33,002 nt of DNA from Streptomyces wedmorensis (GTDB lineage: Bacteria; Actinomycetota; Actinomycetes; Streptomycetales; Streptomycetaceae): NCBI RefSeq assembly GCF_000716445.1, contig NZ_JNWK01000095.1:1-33002 (forward strand), read 5' to 3'. The position numbers were made by a program, and so were the translations under genes. Shown piece by piece: positions 7,023 through 16,580 of the stretch; the first letter of the stretch is position 1, and every line of letters starts with the position of its first letter. The notes beneath the pieces are model-generated. The model was not told the DNA's origin, did no database searches, and was given only the letters and a program-made list of their open reading frames with translations.

Positions 7023-7255
7023 GAGCCGGGCCAGGCCGGTCCGTACGCTCCCCCCGGTCCGGGTCCGGCGGGTCCGGGGGGTGTCGGTCGTGGGTGTCGT
7101 CCGGGTCCGGCCGGTCCGAACGGTGGCGATCGTCGGCGTCGTCAGGGTCCGGTGGAGCGGGGCGGCGCCGGTCGTCGGCGCGAACATGTGCGCACACGTG
7201 CACGTGTCGGTTACGGTGGACATCCGTACTCCGCCGCGGCCGACCGGGGGCGTCC
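7023..7255. promoter_or_regulatory. Gap between ArsR and MFS genes with a GTCCGG-rich tract and candidate ArsR operator
   Basis: The first half (about 7050-7150) is low-complexity with many GTCCGG units. At 7184-7207 an imperfect 24-bp palindrome built from ACATGTGCGCAC and ACGTGCACGTGT (8 of 12 positions symmetrical) sits about 50 bp before the MFS start. ArsR-family operators are often 12-2-12 imperfect palindromes with AC/GT-rich arms, so this is the best candidate. Confidence 0.45.
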
Positions 7256-8800
7256 ATGCTGTCCGTGCTGCGCAACCGCACCTACCGGCGTCTGTTCGGC
7301 GCCCAGGTCGTCGCCCTGTCCGGCACCGGCCTGGCGACCGTGGCGCTGAGCCTCCTCGCGTACGACCTCGCGGGCGCCGACGCAGCCGCCGTGCTCGGCA
7401 CCGCCCTCGCGATCAAGATGGCCGCGTACGTGGGGCTCGCCCCGGTCGTCTCCGCGCTCGCCGACCGCGTGCCCCGGCGCGCCCTGCTCGTCGCGATGGA
7501 CCTGGCGCGGGCGGCCGTCGCGCTCTCCCTGCCGTTCGTCACCCGGGTGTGGCAGGTCTACGTCCTGATCCTGCTCCTCCAGGCCGCCTCCGCCGCCTTC
7601 ACCCCGGCTTTCCAGGCGACGATCCCGCAGGTCCTGCCGGACGAGCGGGAGTACACGGAGGCCCTCTCGCTCTCCCGGCTCGCCTACGACCTGGAGAGCC
7701 TGGTCAGCCCCGTGCTCGCCGCCGCCCTGCTGACCGTCGTCCCGTACGCCTGGCTCTTCACCGGCACCGCCGCCGGCTTCCTGGCCTCCGCGCTCCTCGT
7801 CCACACGACCGCCCTGCCCGAGCCGCCGGAGCCCGCTCCGCCCGGCGACGCCCGGGTTCGCGGGGGCCGGGTTCGCGGGGGCCGGGCGCGGCGGGCGTAC
7901 GGCAAGGTGGCGTTCGGGACCCGGCTCCTGCTCGCCACGCCGCGGCTGCGGGCCCTGCTCGCGCTGGATCTGGCCGTGGCGGCGGCCGGGGCCGTGGTGC
8001 TGGTCGGGACCGTGCTGCTCGTACGGGACACCCTGGGGCGTGCGGCCGGCGACGTGCCGCTCGCCCTCGGCGCGTACGGGGCGGGGTCGATGGCGGTGGC
8101 GCTGCTGCTGCCGCGCGTCCTGGGGCGGGCGGAGGACCGGGCGGTGATGGTGCGGGCCGCGTTCGTCCTGCCCGGGGCGCTGGGGATGCTCGCCGTGGGG
8201 CTCGCCGTGCCGTCGGGCGTGTGGTCCTGGCCCGCCCTGCTCGTGCTGTGGGCGGTCGTCGGCGCGGCCGGTTCGGCGGTGCTGACGCCCGGCGGCAGGG
8301 TGGTGCGCCGCTCGGCCGGGAGCGGCGACCTGCCGGCCGCGTTCGCCGCCCGCTTCTCGCTCTCGCACGCCTGCTGGCTCGTCACCTACCCGCTCGCCGG
8401 CTGGCTCGCCGTGCGGTCGGGCCCCGCCGTCGCCGCGGCCGTGCTCGCCGCGGTGGCCCTGCTCGGCGCCGTGGGTGCGGCGCGGCTCTGGCCGCGTACG
8501 GACCCGGTCGAGCTGCCGCACGTCCACCCGGAACTCCCCGCCGGGCACCCGCACCTGGCCGGGGCGGCACGGCCGCACGCGCACGACTTCCACATCGACG
8601 CGCTGCACCGGCACTGGCCGAAGGCGGGCGCGCCCGCGGCGCCCGGCGCGTCCGCGCCGGCCCCGTCGGCGTCGGGGTCGCGCGCGTCGGGTCCGCCGGG
8701 CCCCGGGCAGTCGTCCGGCCGGCCCGCGTCCGGCCGGTCGTGGTCCGGTCAGCGCGTGAGGCGCATCTCCAGGCCGTCGAGGACCACGTCCAGGCCGTAG
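7256..8800 (+). CDS. MFS permease with His-rich C-terminal tail (probable metal efflux)
   Basis: A 514-aa protein with about 12 predicted membrane spans, beginning MLSVLRNRTYRRLFGAQVVA. The cytoplasmic loop motif ADRVPRRALLVAMDLARAAV matches MFS motif A. After the last span, about residues 420-460 are rich in His (LPHVHPELPAGHPHL, then HAHDFHIDALHRHWPKAG). Such tails occur in nickel/cobalt MFS exporters (NreB-like). With the ArsR gene upstream, efflux of a divalent metal is a reasonable inference. The final 50 residues are Ser/Pro/Arg low complexity, and the last 17 codons lie antisense to the TetR at 8749-9474, so the natural end may be shorter. A 15-bp tandem duplication near 7854-7883 encodes a repeated RVRGG. 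Confidence 0.85.
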   Translation: MLSVLRNRTYRRLFGAQVVALSGTGLATVALSLLAYDLAGADAAAVLGTALAIKMAAYVGLAPVVSALADRVPRRALLVAMDLARAAVALSLPFVTRVWQVYVLILLLQAASAAFTPAFQATIPQVLPDEREYTEALSLSRLAYDLESLVSPVLAAALLTVVPYAWLFTGTAAGFLASALLVHTTALPEPPEPAPPGDARVRGGRVRGGRARRAYGKVAFGTRLLLATPRLRALLALDLAVAAAGAVVLVGTVLLVRDTLGRAAGDVPLALGAYGAGSMAVALLLPRVLGRAEDRAVMVRAAFVLPGALGMLAVGLAVPSGVWSWPALLVLWAVVGAAGSAVLTPGGRVVRRSAGSGDLPAAFAARFSLSHACWLVTYPLAGWLAVRSGPAVAAAVLAAVALLGAVGAARLWPRTDPVELPHVHPELPAGHPHLAGAARPHAHDFHIDALHRHWPKAGAPAAPGASAPAPSASGSRASGPPGPGQSSGRPASGRSWSGQRVRRISRPSRTTSRP

Positions 8801-9474
8801 GAGAACTTGGCGTCCCGGATGGCGACGGGGTCGACGGTGGCGGTGACGGCGGCGTCGGCGTACGCCGAGGCGAGGTGGTCGTGGTCGGCCGCCGCCTGCT
8901 GCGCGGCGGGCATGAGGCGGGCGATGAACGCGGCCTCGGTGTCGCCGGAGCGGGCGACCGTGGTGAGCCAGGCGGCCTCGGTGGTGCTCATGCCGATGAC
9001 GTACGACAGCAGGGTGTCGATCGCGCGGCTCGGTTCGGGGAATCCGGTGGCCGCGAAGAGGGCGGCGAGCCGTTCGGAGTACGCCATGAGGTTGGGGCCC
9101 AGATAGGCGAGGCCGGCCTGACCGAGGACGGACGAGAGCCAGGGGTGGCGCAGGGCCGTCGCGCGGAACGAGGCGGCGGCCTCGGTGGCGGCCTCGCGCC
9201 AGGGGCCGCCGGGTGCCGGGACCGTGATCTCGGCGGCGACCTCGTCCACGGCGAGCTCCATCAGCTCGTCCTTGGTGGCGACGTGCCGGTAGAGGGAGGT
9301 CGCGCCGGCGTTCAGGCGGGCGCCGAGCTTGCGCATGCTGAGCGCCTCGATGCCGTCGGCGTCGAGCATCACGACCGCCTCCCGGACGATCGCGGCGCGG
9401 CTGAGCGCGGGCTGATCAGGGGTGGACTGCTCGCGTGCCCACACGGACGGTACGGGGTTCGCCTTGGCGGCCAT
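8749..9474 (-). CDS. TetR-family regulator (TetR_C class) of the divergent MFS exporter
   Basis: A 241-aa protein with HTH at about residues 45-66 (LSMRKLGARLNAGATSLYRH). The C-terminal region contains MELAVDEVAAEITVPAPGGP and FRATALRHPWLSSVLGQAGL, typical of the TetR_C (tetracyclin-repressor-like) class. This class usually controls a divergent drug exporter, and here the gene is divergent from a DHA2 transporter at 9602 with three copies of a 17-bp palindrome between. Its 3' end overlaps the His-tailed MFS gene by 52 bp. Confidence 0.92.
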   Translation of the reverse strand: MAAKANPVPSVWAREQSTPDQPALSRAAIVREAVVMLDADGIEALSMRKLGARLNAGATSLYRHVATKDELMELAVDEVAAEITVPAPGGPWREAATEAAASFRATALRHPWLSSVLGQAGLAYLGPNLMAYSERLAALFAATGFPEPSRAIDTLLSYVIGMSTTEAAWLTTVARSGDTEAAFIARLMPAAQQAAADHDHLASAYADAAVTATVDPVAIRDAKFSYGLDVVLDGLEMRLTR

Positions 9475-9487
9475 GGTCCTCCTTCAC

Positions 9488-9563
9488 TGCGTACGGCGTT
9501 CGCATTCAGCGTACAGGTCTCCAGGGTTGCGAACGGTGTGCGCATCTGCGTACAGTGTTCGCA
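9488..9563. promoter_or_regulatory. Three-copy 17-bp TetR operator
   Basis: Three palindromes of the form TGCGNAC-N3-GTNCGCA occur at 9488-9504 (TGCGTACggcGTTCGCA), 9528-9544 (TGCGAACggtGTGCGCA) and 9547-9563 (TGCGTACagtGTTCGCA). An extra half AGCGTAC lies at about 9508-9514. The array fills the 127-bp divergent promoter region, giving a repressor several sites over both promoters. Confidence 0.8.
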
Positions 9564-9601
9564 TCGAAGGAAGACGAACGAAGACCGAGGGGGAACTCCC
9601 G

Positions 9602-11116
9602 ATGGAAACCCGCAACCCACGCCGCTGGTGGATCCTGGTCGTGCTGTGCCTCAGCACCCTGGTCCTGGTGGTCGACAGCATGGCGCTGACCGTCGCGGTG
9701 CCCTCCATGACCGAGGACATCGGGGCGAGCGCCCAGGACATCCAGTGGATCCTGGACTCCTACATCCTGGTCTTCGCCGGACTCCTGCTCACCTCGGGAA
9801 GCCTCGGTGACCGCTTCGGCCGGCGGAAGGTGATGGTCCTCGGCCTGCTGCTCTTCGGAGCCGCGTCCCTGGCCGCGACGGTCTGCACCAGCCCCGGCGA
9901 GGTCATCGCCGCCCGGATCACGATGGGGGTCGGCGGCGCGCTGATCATGCCCTCGACGCTCTCCATCCTCATCACCGTCTTCGCCGAGGACGAGCGTCCC
10001 AAGGCGATGGCGGCCTGGGGCTCTGTGTCGATGCTCGGCCTGGTCGGCAGCCCCGTCCTCGGCGGCGTCCTGATCGACCACTTCTCCTGGCACTCGATCT
10101 TCTTCATCAACGTCCCGGTCGTCGCACTCGCCGTCCTCGCCGCCCTCACCCTGATGCCCGAGTCCAAGGGCCCGTGGCAGAAGCCCGACCCGCTCGGCGC
10201 GATCCTCTCCGCCGTCGGCATGACCGCCCTGATCTGGTGGATCATCGAGATCCCGCAGCACGGCGCCTTCGAGGGCCGCTCGCTCGTCACCCTGGCGGTC
10301 GCGGTCGTCTCCCTCGCCGGATTCGTGGTCTGGGAGAACGTCACCCCCGAGCCGATGGTGCCCCTGGTCCTCTTCAAGCACCGCAACTTCAGCGGCGGTT
10401 CGCTCTCGCTGACCCTGGTGCAGATCGGCAACGGCGGCCTGCTCCTCGTCCTCACCCAGTACCTGCAGTTCGTCCTCGGCTACTCGCCCGTCAAGGCCGG
10501 TCTCGCCTTCGTCCCGCTCGCCGTCGCCGCCCTGATCGGCAACGGCGCCGGCGCCGGCCTCGCCGCGAAGATCGGCAACCGGATCCTCATCCTCGCCGGC
10601 ATGCTCGTCATGGCCTCCTCCTTCGCCCTCCTCACCACCGTCGACGCCGAGTCCGGCTTCACCGTCCCGGCCGTCGCCCTGGGCCTGCTCGGCCTCGGTG
10701 CGGGCCTCGCGATGCCGGCCGCCGTCGGCGCGCTGATGAGCACCATCCCCGAGGAGAAGGCGGGCGTCGGCTCCGCGCTGAACGACACCATCCAGCAGGC
10801 CGGCACCGCGCTCGGCATCGCCATCCTCGGCTCGCTCCTCACCAGCACCTTCTCCCGTGAGATGCCGGCCGACGCCCCCGAGCAGGCCAAGCAGTCGATC
10901 GGCGGAGCCCTCGCCGCCGCCCAGGGCGACACCCGCCTGGTCGACGCGGCCCGCGACGCCTTCACCTCCTCGATGTCCACCACCTTCACCATCAGCGCCG
11001 CCGGTGTCCTCGCGGCCGCCGTCCTGGCCGCCCTGGTCATGCGGGACACCAAGCAGGCCGCGCCCACGCCGGCCACCGACGAGCCGGCGGAGGACAAGGT
11101 GGAGGCCGCCGCCTGA
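9602..11116 (+). CDS. DHA2-type 14-TM MFS drug exporter
   Basis: A 504-aa integral membrane protein starting METRNPRRWWILVVLCLSTL. Family signatures include AVPSMTEDIGASAQDIQWIL, SGSLGDRFGRRKVMVLGLLL (motif A) and GSPVLGGVLIDHFSWHSIFF (antiporter motif C region). Length and 14 predicted helices fit EmrB/QacA proton-driven multidrug exporters. GAGGGGGA precedes the ATG. Expression is probably controlled by the divergent TetR through the three-operator array, and a strong hairpin follows the stop. The exported compound cannot be deduced; it may be self-produced or environmental. Confidence 0.93.
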   Translation: METRNPRRWWILVVLCLSTLVLVVDSMALTVAVPSMTEDIGASAQDIQWILDSYILVFAGLLLTSGSLGDRFGRRKVMVLGLLLFGAASLAATVCTSPGEVIAARITMGVGGALIMPSTLSILITVFAEDERPKAMAAWGSVSMLGLVGSPVLGGVLIDHFSWHSIFFINVPVVALAVLAALTLMPESKGPWQKPDPLGAILSAVGMTALIWWIIEIPQHGAFEGRSLVTLAVAVVSLAGFVVWENVTPEPMVPLVLFKHRNFSGGSLSLTLVQIGNGGLLLVLTQYLQFVLGYSPVKAGLAFVPLAVAALIGNGAGAGLAAKIGNRILILAGMLVMASSFALLTTVDAESGFTVPAVALGLLGLGAGLAMPAAVGALMSTIPEEKAGVGSALNDTIQQAGTALGIAILGSLLTSTFSREMPADAPEQAKQSIGGALAAAQGDTRLVDAARDAFTSSMSTTFTISAAGVLAAAVLAALVMRDTKQAAPTPATDEPAEDKVEAAA

Positions 11117-11133
11117 CCCGTCCCGCACACGCG

Positions 11134-11168
11134 AGAGCCGGTGCCCCCCCGAGGGGCACCGGCTCTTC
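11134..11168 (+). terminator. Intrinsic terminator after the DHA2 exporter
   Basis: A perfect 14-bp stem (11134-11147 pairing with 11153-11166) with a 5-nt loop, followed by TTCCTCGT, 17 bp after the exporter stop codon. Confidence 0.85.
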
Positions 11169-11199
11169 CTCGTACGTCACCGTGCTCTCGTCGGTGGAC

Positions 11200-11330
11200 C
11201 GCCGTCACGGAGCCGCTGTCGCCGAGATGCCGTCACGGAGCCACTGCCGCCGAGATGCCGTCACCGAGCCGCCGTCATCGACCTGCTCCCGGTGTACCGC
11301 CGTCAGCGAGCCGCCGTCGTCGCCGGCCCG
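11200..11330. repeat. Degenerate tandem repeats, about 27-28 bp, CCGTCACGGAGCCGC type
   Basis: Units beginning GCCGTCACGGAGCC or GCCGTCACCGAGCC and ending GCCGAGAT recur at about 11211, 11229 and 11257, and a more diverged GCCGTCAGCGAGCCGCC lies near 11300. The last unit overlaps the stop codon region of the minus-strand gene at 11303. They may be replication slippage products. Confidence 0.6.
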
Positions 11331-11677
11331 GAAGCCACGGCGAGCGCGAGGCCGTGCGACAGCTGCCGCCCGAGGTCGGCCTCCGGGTCGGCGCGGACGA
11401 GCCGACGGACCGCCTGCATGGCCTCCCACGCGGAGATCTCGGCCAGCGTCCGCCCCCACGTCTCGCCCAGCCGGTCCGAGAGATAGGCGCAGAACCCAAG
11501 CTGAATCGTTCCTTCGCGGGCCCGTTCCTCCTGGTGCGCCTTGAGCGCCGCCGTCAGGAACGCCGTCGCCCTCCGTGGACCGAGCGCGCTCAGAATGATC
11601 CGGAGGTACGGGTCCACCAGCGGGTGCGGACGATCGTTCGAGGCGGACATCAGACGTTCCCTGTAGTCGTTGGCCAT
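11303..11677 (-). CDS. Small alpha-helical protein of unknown function
   Basis: A 124-aa protein starting MANDYRERLMSASNDRPHPL. I do not recognise a family. The sequence alternates Arg/Glu-rich and Ala/Leu-rich stretches (RRATAFLTAALKAHQEERAR and ETWGRTLAEISAWEAMQAVR), implying an all-helical soluble protein. Codon use is typical of the neighbours, which supports translation. The C-terminus ends within the degenerate tandem repeats. Confidence 0.55.
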   Translation of the reverse strand: MANDYRERLMSASNDRPHPLVDPYLRIILSALGPRRATAFLTAALKAHQEERAREGTIQLGFCAYLSDRLGETWGRTLAEISAWEAMQAVRRLVRADPEADLGRQLSHGLALAVASGPATTAAR

Positions 11678-11758
11678 GGGCTCACAGTTATGCGACGTCC
11701 CCCGGCCCCACGGCCCGCGACACGGCCCACGGCGACTTCAACGCCCGATCGGACGTGT

Positions 11759-11796
11759 CGCCCGGCCGCCGGTGGGAAGGGACCGGCGGCCGGGCG
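11759..11796. terminator. Terminator of the nitrate reductase gene
   Basis: A perfect 15-bp GC-rich stem (11759-11773 with 11782-11796) and an 8-nt loop lie 6 bp past the minus-strand stop at 11803. Confidence 0.8.
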
Positions 11797-11802
11797 GCGG
11801 CG

Positions 11803-14800
11803 TCAGTACACGTCGCGGACGTACCGCTTGTCGGCGGACATCTGCTTGACGTAGGCCGCCGCGTCCTCCGGGCCCATCCCGCCGTGGCGTGCGACGACGT
11901 CGCGGAGGGTCTGGTCGACGTCCTTGGCCATGCGGGTGGCGTCGCCGCAGACGTAGAAGTGGGCGCCGTCCCGCAGCCAGGACCAGAGCGCCGCGCCGTG
12001 TTCGCGCATGCGGTCCTGGACGTAGACCTTCTTGCGCTGGTCGCGGGAGAAGGCGACGTCGAGCCGGTCGAGGTGCCTCGCCGCCAGCTGCTCCTCGAGC
12101 TCCCGGCGGTAGTAGAAGTCGGTGGCCTCGCGCTGCTCGCCGAAGAACAGCCAGTTCGGCCCCGAGTGGCCGCGGGCCCTGCGCTCTTCGAGGAAGCCGA
12201 CGAACGGCGCCACGCCCGTCCCCGGCCCGACCATGATCATGGGGGTGGCCGGGTCGGCCGGCGGGCGGAAAGCGGGGGAGCGCCGCACGAAGACCTGGAC
12301 GGGCCCGTCGTCGGCGCCGTCGGCCAGGTAGGTGGAGCACACGCCGCCGCGGTCGCGGCCGCGGTCGTTGGCGTAACGGACGACGGAGACGGTGAGGCTG
12401 ACCTCGCCGGGGTGGGCGAGCGGGCTGGAGGAGATCGAGTACAGCCGCGGCTGGAGGCGCTTGAGCACCCCCGCCCAGTCCGCGGCGGCAGCCCGTACCG
12501 GGAAGGCGCCGAGCAGGTCCGCGGCCTGGAGCCCCCAACTCCACTTGGCGAGCTCGTCCTTGTTGCCGGGGCGCAGGAGCCGCTTGAGCTCGTGGCTGCC
12601 GGTGCGGTCCGCGACGAACCTGAGGAGGTCCGGCGTGATGCGGCTGATGTCCAGGCGGGTGCGCAGCGCCTCGGCCAGCGGGACGGTCCCGGAATCGCCG
12701 ACGCCGACCGGCTCGTCCGGGTCGAGGCCGGTGAGGGCGAGCCACTCGGTGACGAGCCCGGCCCCGTTCACCGGCCAGACGCCGAGGGCGTCGCCCGCCT
12801 CGTACGCGAGCTCGCCGCCGCGCGTGTCGAACGCGAACCGGCGGACCTCCTTCCCCGAGCCCGGCAGACTCAGCAGCCGGTTGCCGACGAGGAGCGTCGA
12901 GAACGGCGAGGACTTGGAGTAGGGGCCGCGACGGTCGGCGGCCGGGGCCGGAGCGGCCGGCGCGGCCGGAGTCCTGGCGGGCGGGACGGGAGGCGGAGAG
13001 GGAGCTCCGGCGGTCGGGACGGCCGTCGGCGGCGCGGCCGGGCCCAGCGAGGCGAGCACCCCGGTCAGCCACGCTCCGGCGCTCTCCTCGTGGTCGGGTT
13101 CGCAGTCGGTACGCGGGTGCAGACGGGTCGCGCCGAGTTCGGCGAGGCGCTCGTCCACACGCCGGCCGTGCCCGCAGAAGTCGTCGTAACTGGAGTCCCC
13201 GAAGGCCAGTACCGAGAAGCGGACCCCCGTCAGCGGCGGGGCGTCCGGCGAGCTCAGCGCCTGCCAGAAGCCGGCGCCGTTGTCGGGGGCGTCACCGTCG
13301 CCGAAGGTGCTCGTGACCACCAGCAGGTCGGTCTCGGGACCGAGCCGGGCGAGGTCGACGTCCGTCATGGGGAGCACCTCCGCCACCCGCCCCGTTCCGG
13401 AGAGGGAGCCGGCGACGGTGACGGCGAACTCCTCGGCGTTCCCGGTCTGCGAAGCCCACAGGACCAGCAGCCGGCGGGCGGGCGCGGCGCCCTCGCCGAC
13501 GGTCCCGCCGCCCGGCGCCCGCACGGCCTCGCCCCACGGGGAGGGAGCGGCGGTGCGGGAGAACATCCCCGCCAGCAGCCCGTCGACCCACAGGGCGCGG
13601 TCCGGGTCGAGCGGGGCCCCGGACGGCAGCACCGGAACCGGGACCCGGTCCTCGGGCGGGGCGACGCCCCCCGCGGACAGGCCCGGCAGACCGGAGAGCC
13701 CCGACACGTACCCCGCCAGGTAGTGGCGCTCGGACGCGGTGAACGAGGGCGGCGCGGCGAGGTCCGCGACGCCGAGCAGCGCGGCGAGCACGGCCCCGGT
13801 CCCCGCGGCGGGCGCTCCGGTCGGTACGGCTCCGGTCCCGGCCGCGGCGGCTGCCCCGGCGGACGGGGCGGCAGGGGCGGCGGCCTCCGGCTCGTCGCTC
13901 CGGTGCGCCCGGGGGACCGGGGCAGCCGTCTTGCTGAGGGCGACCGCGCACGCCTTGAACTCCGGCTGGAAGGAGACCGGGTCGACGGCGTCGTTGGTGA
14001 CGGCGTTGATGCTGAGGTACTCGCCGAAGAGGTCGTTCCAGTGGAAGGGGGCGAAGCAGTCGCCCGGCCGGACCCGGTCGGTCACCACGACGGGGAGCAC
14101 GGCCCGGCCGCGGCGCGACGATATCTCCAGGTGGTCGCCTCCGGCGACGCCCAGGGCCCTCGCGTCCTCGGGGTGCACCTCGACGAAGGGGCCGGGGGCG
14201 AGCTTCGCGAGCTTGGCCACCTTGCCGGTCTTCGTCATGGTGTGCCACTGGTGCTGGAGGCGTCCCGTGTTGAGGACGAACGGGTAGTCGTCGTCGGGCA
14301 GTTCGGCCGCCGGAAGGTGCGGCCGGGCGAAGAAGCGGGCGCGTCCGCTCCCGGTCGGGAAGGCCAGCCGGGGGCGGCTGCCGTCCTCGCGCTCCAGCTG
14401 CGTCTGGCTGACGCCGTCGTTCAGATAGCGCACGGGGTTGCGGTCGGGGCCGTCGGCGGTGGGGGCCGGCCACTGGACGGGGGTGGCGCGCAGCCGCTCG
14501 TACGTCACGCCGCGCAGGTCCCAGCCGGTCTGCGGGTTCCACGCCCGCTTGATCTCCTCGAAGACCTCCTCCGGGCCGGTGTACGTGAACGCGTCGGCGA
14601 AGCCCATCTCGCACGCGACCCGGGCGATGAGCTGCCAGTCGGGCAGGGCCTGGCCGGGCGGGTCGACGACCCCCTGGACGAGGGTGAGGTTCCGCTCGGA
14701 GTTCACCATGACGCCGTCGGACTCGGCCCACAGCGTGGCCGGCAGCACCACGTCCGCGTAGGCGTTGGTCTCGGTCTCCGCGAACACGTCCTGGGTGACG

Positions 14801-16107
14801 ACGAGTTCGGCGGCCTCCAGGGCGGCGATCACGGTCCTGCGGTTGGCGACCGAGGCCACCGGGTTGGTGCAGATGATCCAGCAGGCCTTGATGTCCCCGG
14901 CCGCCATCCGCTCGAACATCTCCACCGTGCCGCTGCCGACGTCCGTACGGACGGAGCCCTCGGGGAGGCTCCACAGTTCCTCGACGAAGGCGCGGTCGGC
15001 GTCCACGAGGACCGAGCGCTGCCCGGGCAGCCCCGGTCCCATGTACCCCATCTCGCGCCCGCCCATGGCGTTGGGCTGGCCGGTCAGCGAGAACGGGCCC
15101 GACCCGGGCCGGCAGAGGGCGCCGGTGGCGAGGTGCAGGTTGACCAGCGCGTTGGTGTTCCAGGTGCCGTGCGTGGACTGGTTCAGGCCCATCGTCCAGC
15201 AGCTCATCCACTCGCCGGCCTCGCCGATCCACCGCGCGGCCTGCCGGATGTCGGCCTCGGCGAGCCCGGTGATCTCGGCGACCCGGGCGGGCGGGTAGTC
15301 GGCGAGGAAGCCGGGCATCGCCTCCCAGCCCTCCGTGAACTCGGCGATGAACGCCTCGTCGGTGTGGCCCTCGGCGACCAGCAGGTGCAGCAGCCCGTTG
15401 AGGAGCGCCAGATCCGTCCCGGGGCGTATCTGCAGGAAGAGGTCCGCCTTGTCGGCCGTGGCGCTGCGGCGGGGGTCCACGACGATCAGCCTGGCTCCCG
15501 CCTTGACCCGTTCCATCATGCGCAGGAACAGGATCGGATGGCAGTCCGCCATGTTGGAGCCGATCACGAGGAACGCGTCGGCCCGGTCGAAGTCCTGATA
15601 CGAGCCGGGCGGGCCGTCCGCCCCGAGCGAGAGCTTGTACCCGGAGCCCGCGGAGGCCATGCACAGGCGCGAGTTCGACTCGATGTGGCGGGTCCGCACG
15701 AAGCCCTTGGCCAGCTTGTTCGCCAGGTACTGCGCCTCCAGCGACATCTGCCCCGAGACGTAGAACGACAGCGCGTCCGGTCCGTGCTCGTCCAGGATCG
15801 CGCGCAGCCGGCCGGCCACCGCCGTGATGCCCGCGTCGACGTCCGTCTCGGCGGGCTCGCCGCCCCGCTCGGCCCGCACCAGCGCGGTCCGGGCCCGTCC
15901 GGGGGCCGCCAGCATGTCCGCGCTGGTCGCGCCCTTCGTGCACAGCCGGCCGAAGTTCGCCGGATGCGCCTTGTCACCCGAGGCCCTCACCGCCCGCCGC
16001 AGGCCCGTCCGCGCATCGCGCGCGACGTCGAGGACGATCCCGCAGCCGACCCCGCAGTACGAGCAGACCGTCCGGACAGCTTCGGCCCGCGAGTCCGACG
16101 ACGCCAC
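11803..16107 (-). CDS. nasA: Assimilatory nitrate reductase fused to flavodoxin and FAD/NAD(P)H reductase domains
   Basis: This 1,434-aa protein reduces nitrate to nitrite in the cytoplasm. Residues 1-720 form a molybdopterin oxidoreductase: a 4Fe-4S site C15-x2-C18-x3-C22 and C56, and the Mo-ligand region [12 protein letters not shown] with Cys149. A Pro/Ala-rich linker follows. A flavodoxin domain starts at about residue 875 ([20 protein letters not shown]). An FAD/NAD(P)H reductase domain of CysJ/cytochrome-P450-reductase type runs from about 1060 to the end ([53 protein letters not shown]). The fusion allows NAD(P)H to feed nitrate reduction without a separate reductase. The start is GTG 16107, with GGGAGGAG upstream. 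NasA/NarB naming varies among actinobacteria. Confidence 0.95.
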   Translation of the reverse strand: MASSDSRAEAVRTVCSYCGVGCGIVLDVARDARTGLRRAVRASGDKAHPANFGRLCTKGATSADMLAAPGRARTALVRAERGGEPAETDVDAGITAVAGRLRAILDEHGPDALSFYVSGQMSLEAQYLANKLAKGFVRTRHIESNSRLCMASAGSGYKLSLGADGPPGSYQDFDRADAFLVIGSNMADCHPILFLRMMERVKAGARLIVVDPRRSATADKADLFLQIRPGTDLALLNGLLHLLVAEGHTDEAFIAEFTEGWEAMPGFLADYPPARVAEITGLAEADIRQAARWIGEAGEWMSCWTMGLNQSTHGTWNTNALVNLHLATGALCRPGSGPFSLTGQPNAMGGREMGYMGPGLPGQRSVLVDADRAFVEELWSLPEGSVRTDVGSGTVEMFERMAAGDIKACWIICTNPVASVANRRTVIAALEAAELVVTQDVFAETETNAYADVVLPATLWAESDGVMVNSERNLTLVQGVVDPPGQALPDWQLIARVACEMGFADAFTYTGPEEVFEEIKRAWNPQTGWDLRGVTYERLRATPVQWPAPTADGPDRNPVRYLNDGVSQTQLEREDGSRPRLAFPTGSGRARFFARPHLPAAELPDDDYPFVLNTGRLQHQWHTMTKTGKVAKLAKLAPGPFVEVHPEDARALGVAGGDHLEISSRRGRAVLPVVVTDRVRPGDCFAPFHWNDLFGEYLSINAVTNDAVDPVSFQPEFKACAVALSKTAAPVPRAHRSDEPEAAAPAAPSAGAAAAAGTGAVPTGAPAAGTGAVLAALLGVADLAAPPSFTASERHYLAGYVSGLSGLPGLSAGGVAPPEDRVPVPVLPSGAPLDPDRALWVDGLLAGMFSRTAAPSPWGEAVRAPGGGTVGEGAAPARRLLVLWASQTGNAEEFAVTVAGSLSGTGRVAEVLPMTDVDLARLGPETDLLVVTSTFGDGDAPDNGAGFWQALSSPDAPPLTGVRFSVLAFGDSSYDDFCGHGRRVDERLAELGATRLHPRTDCEPDHEESAGAWLTGVLASLGPAAPPTAVPTAGAPSPPPVPPARTPAAPAAPAPAADRRGPYSKSSPFSTLLVGNRLLSLPGSGKEVRRFAFDTRGGELAYEAGDALGVWPVNGAGLVTEWLALTGLDPDEPVGVGDSGTVPLAEALRTRLDISRITPDLLRFVADRTGSHELKRLLRPGNKDELAKWSWGLQAADLLGAFPVRAAAADWAGVLKRLQPRLYSISSSPLAHPGEVSLTVSVVRYANDRGRDRGGVCSTYLADGADDGPVQVFVRRSPAFRPPADPATPMIMVGPGTGVAPFVGFLEERRARGHSGPNWLFFGEQREATDFYYRRELEEQLAARHLDRLDVAFSRDQRKKVYVQDRMREHGAALWSWLRDGAHFYVCGDATRMAKDVDQTLRDVVARHGGMGPEDAAAYVKQMSADKRYVRDVY

Positions 16108-16580
16108 CGGGACTCCTCCCCCTCAGGAACACTCCGCCCGTCCCGACCTGCGCCGGTACGCCGGACCGTGGGAGGTCTCCCACGGCCTCGACCGTACGAA
16201 CCGCGGGTTTCCGGCCCGTCACACCCCACGGGCACCCGGCGTTACACGCCCTTCACGACGGCCGGGAGATTACCGTGAGCGACACGAGGACGGCTCAAGC
16301 CCCGCAAGGGCCGTCCCGCCGACCGCGCCGGATTCCCACGTCCCTGGCGGATCACCGCGGGCGCATCGGGAATCCGTCAAGGTGCGCCACCAGGGCTCAC
16401 CCGATGGTGTGGATTCGTGGCGGGAGTCGTCGGTGGTCGTGCGCGGGGCGTGCACGCGGCGCACGCCCGGCCGCACGGGGTGACAGACGGTTCCGAGGAC
16501 GGCGCGCGGACGGCGACGACGCGGAGACGCAGGAATCGGGGGCGGCTCCGGTGATCCCGGGATCCCTAGACTCCCCGCAC
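16108..16580. other. Divergent gap between nitrate reductase and the membrane-protein gene
   Basis: No gene is supported here. A TAGACT hexamer at 16567-16572, 8 bp before the ATG at 16581, is a plausible -10 box for a leaderless or short-leader transcript. Upstream of the nitrate reductase I see only weak GTNAC-like words and no convincing GlnR array. Confidence 0.4.

Noticed and set aside
16218..16256. GTCAC and GTTAC words suggesting a GlnR box upstream of the nitrate reductase
   Set aside because: Spacing is 23 bp rather than 22, and the GAAAC half-sites are not present.
11755..16278. A 1,507-aa open frame on the plus strand
   Set aside because: It is the antisense shadow of the nitrate reductase gene in high-GC DNA and shows no domains.
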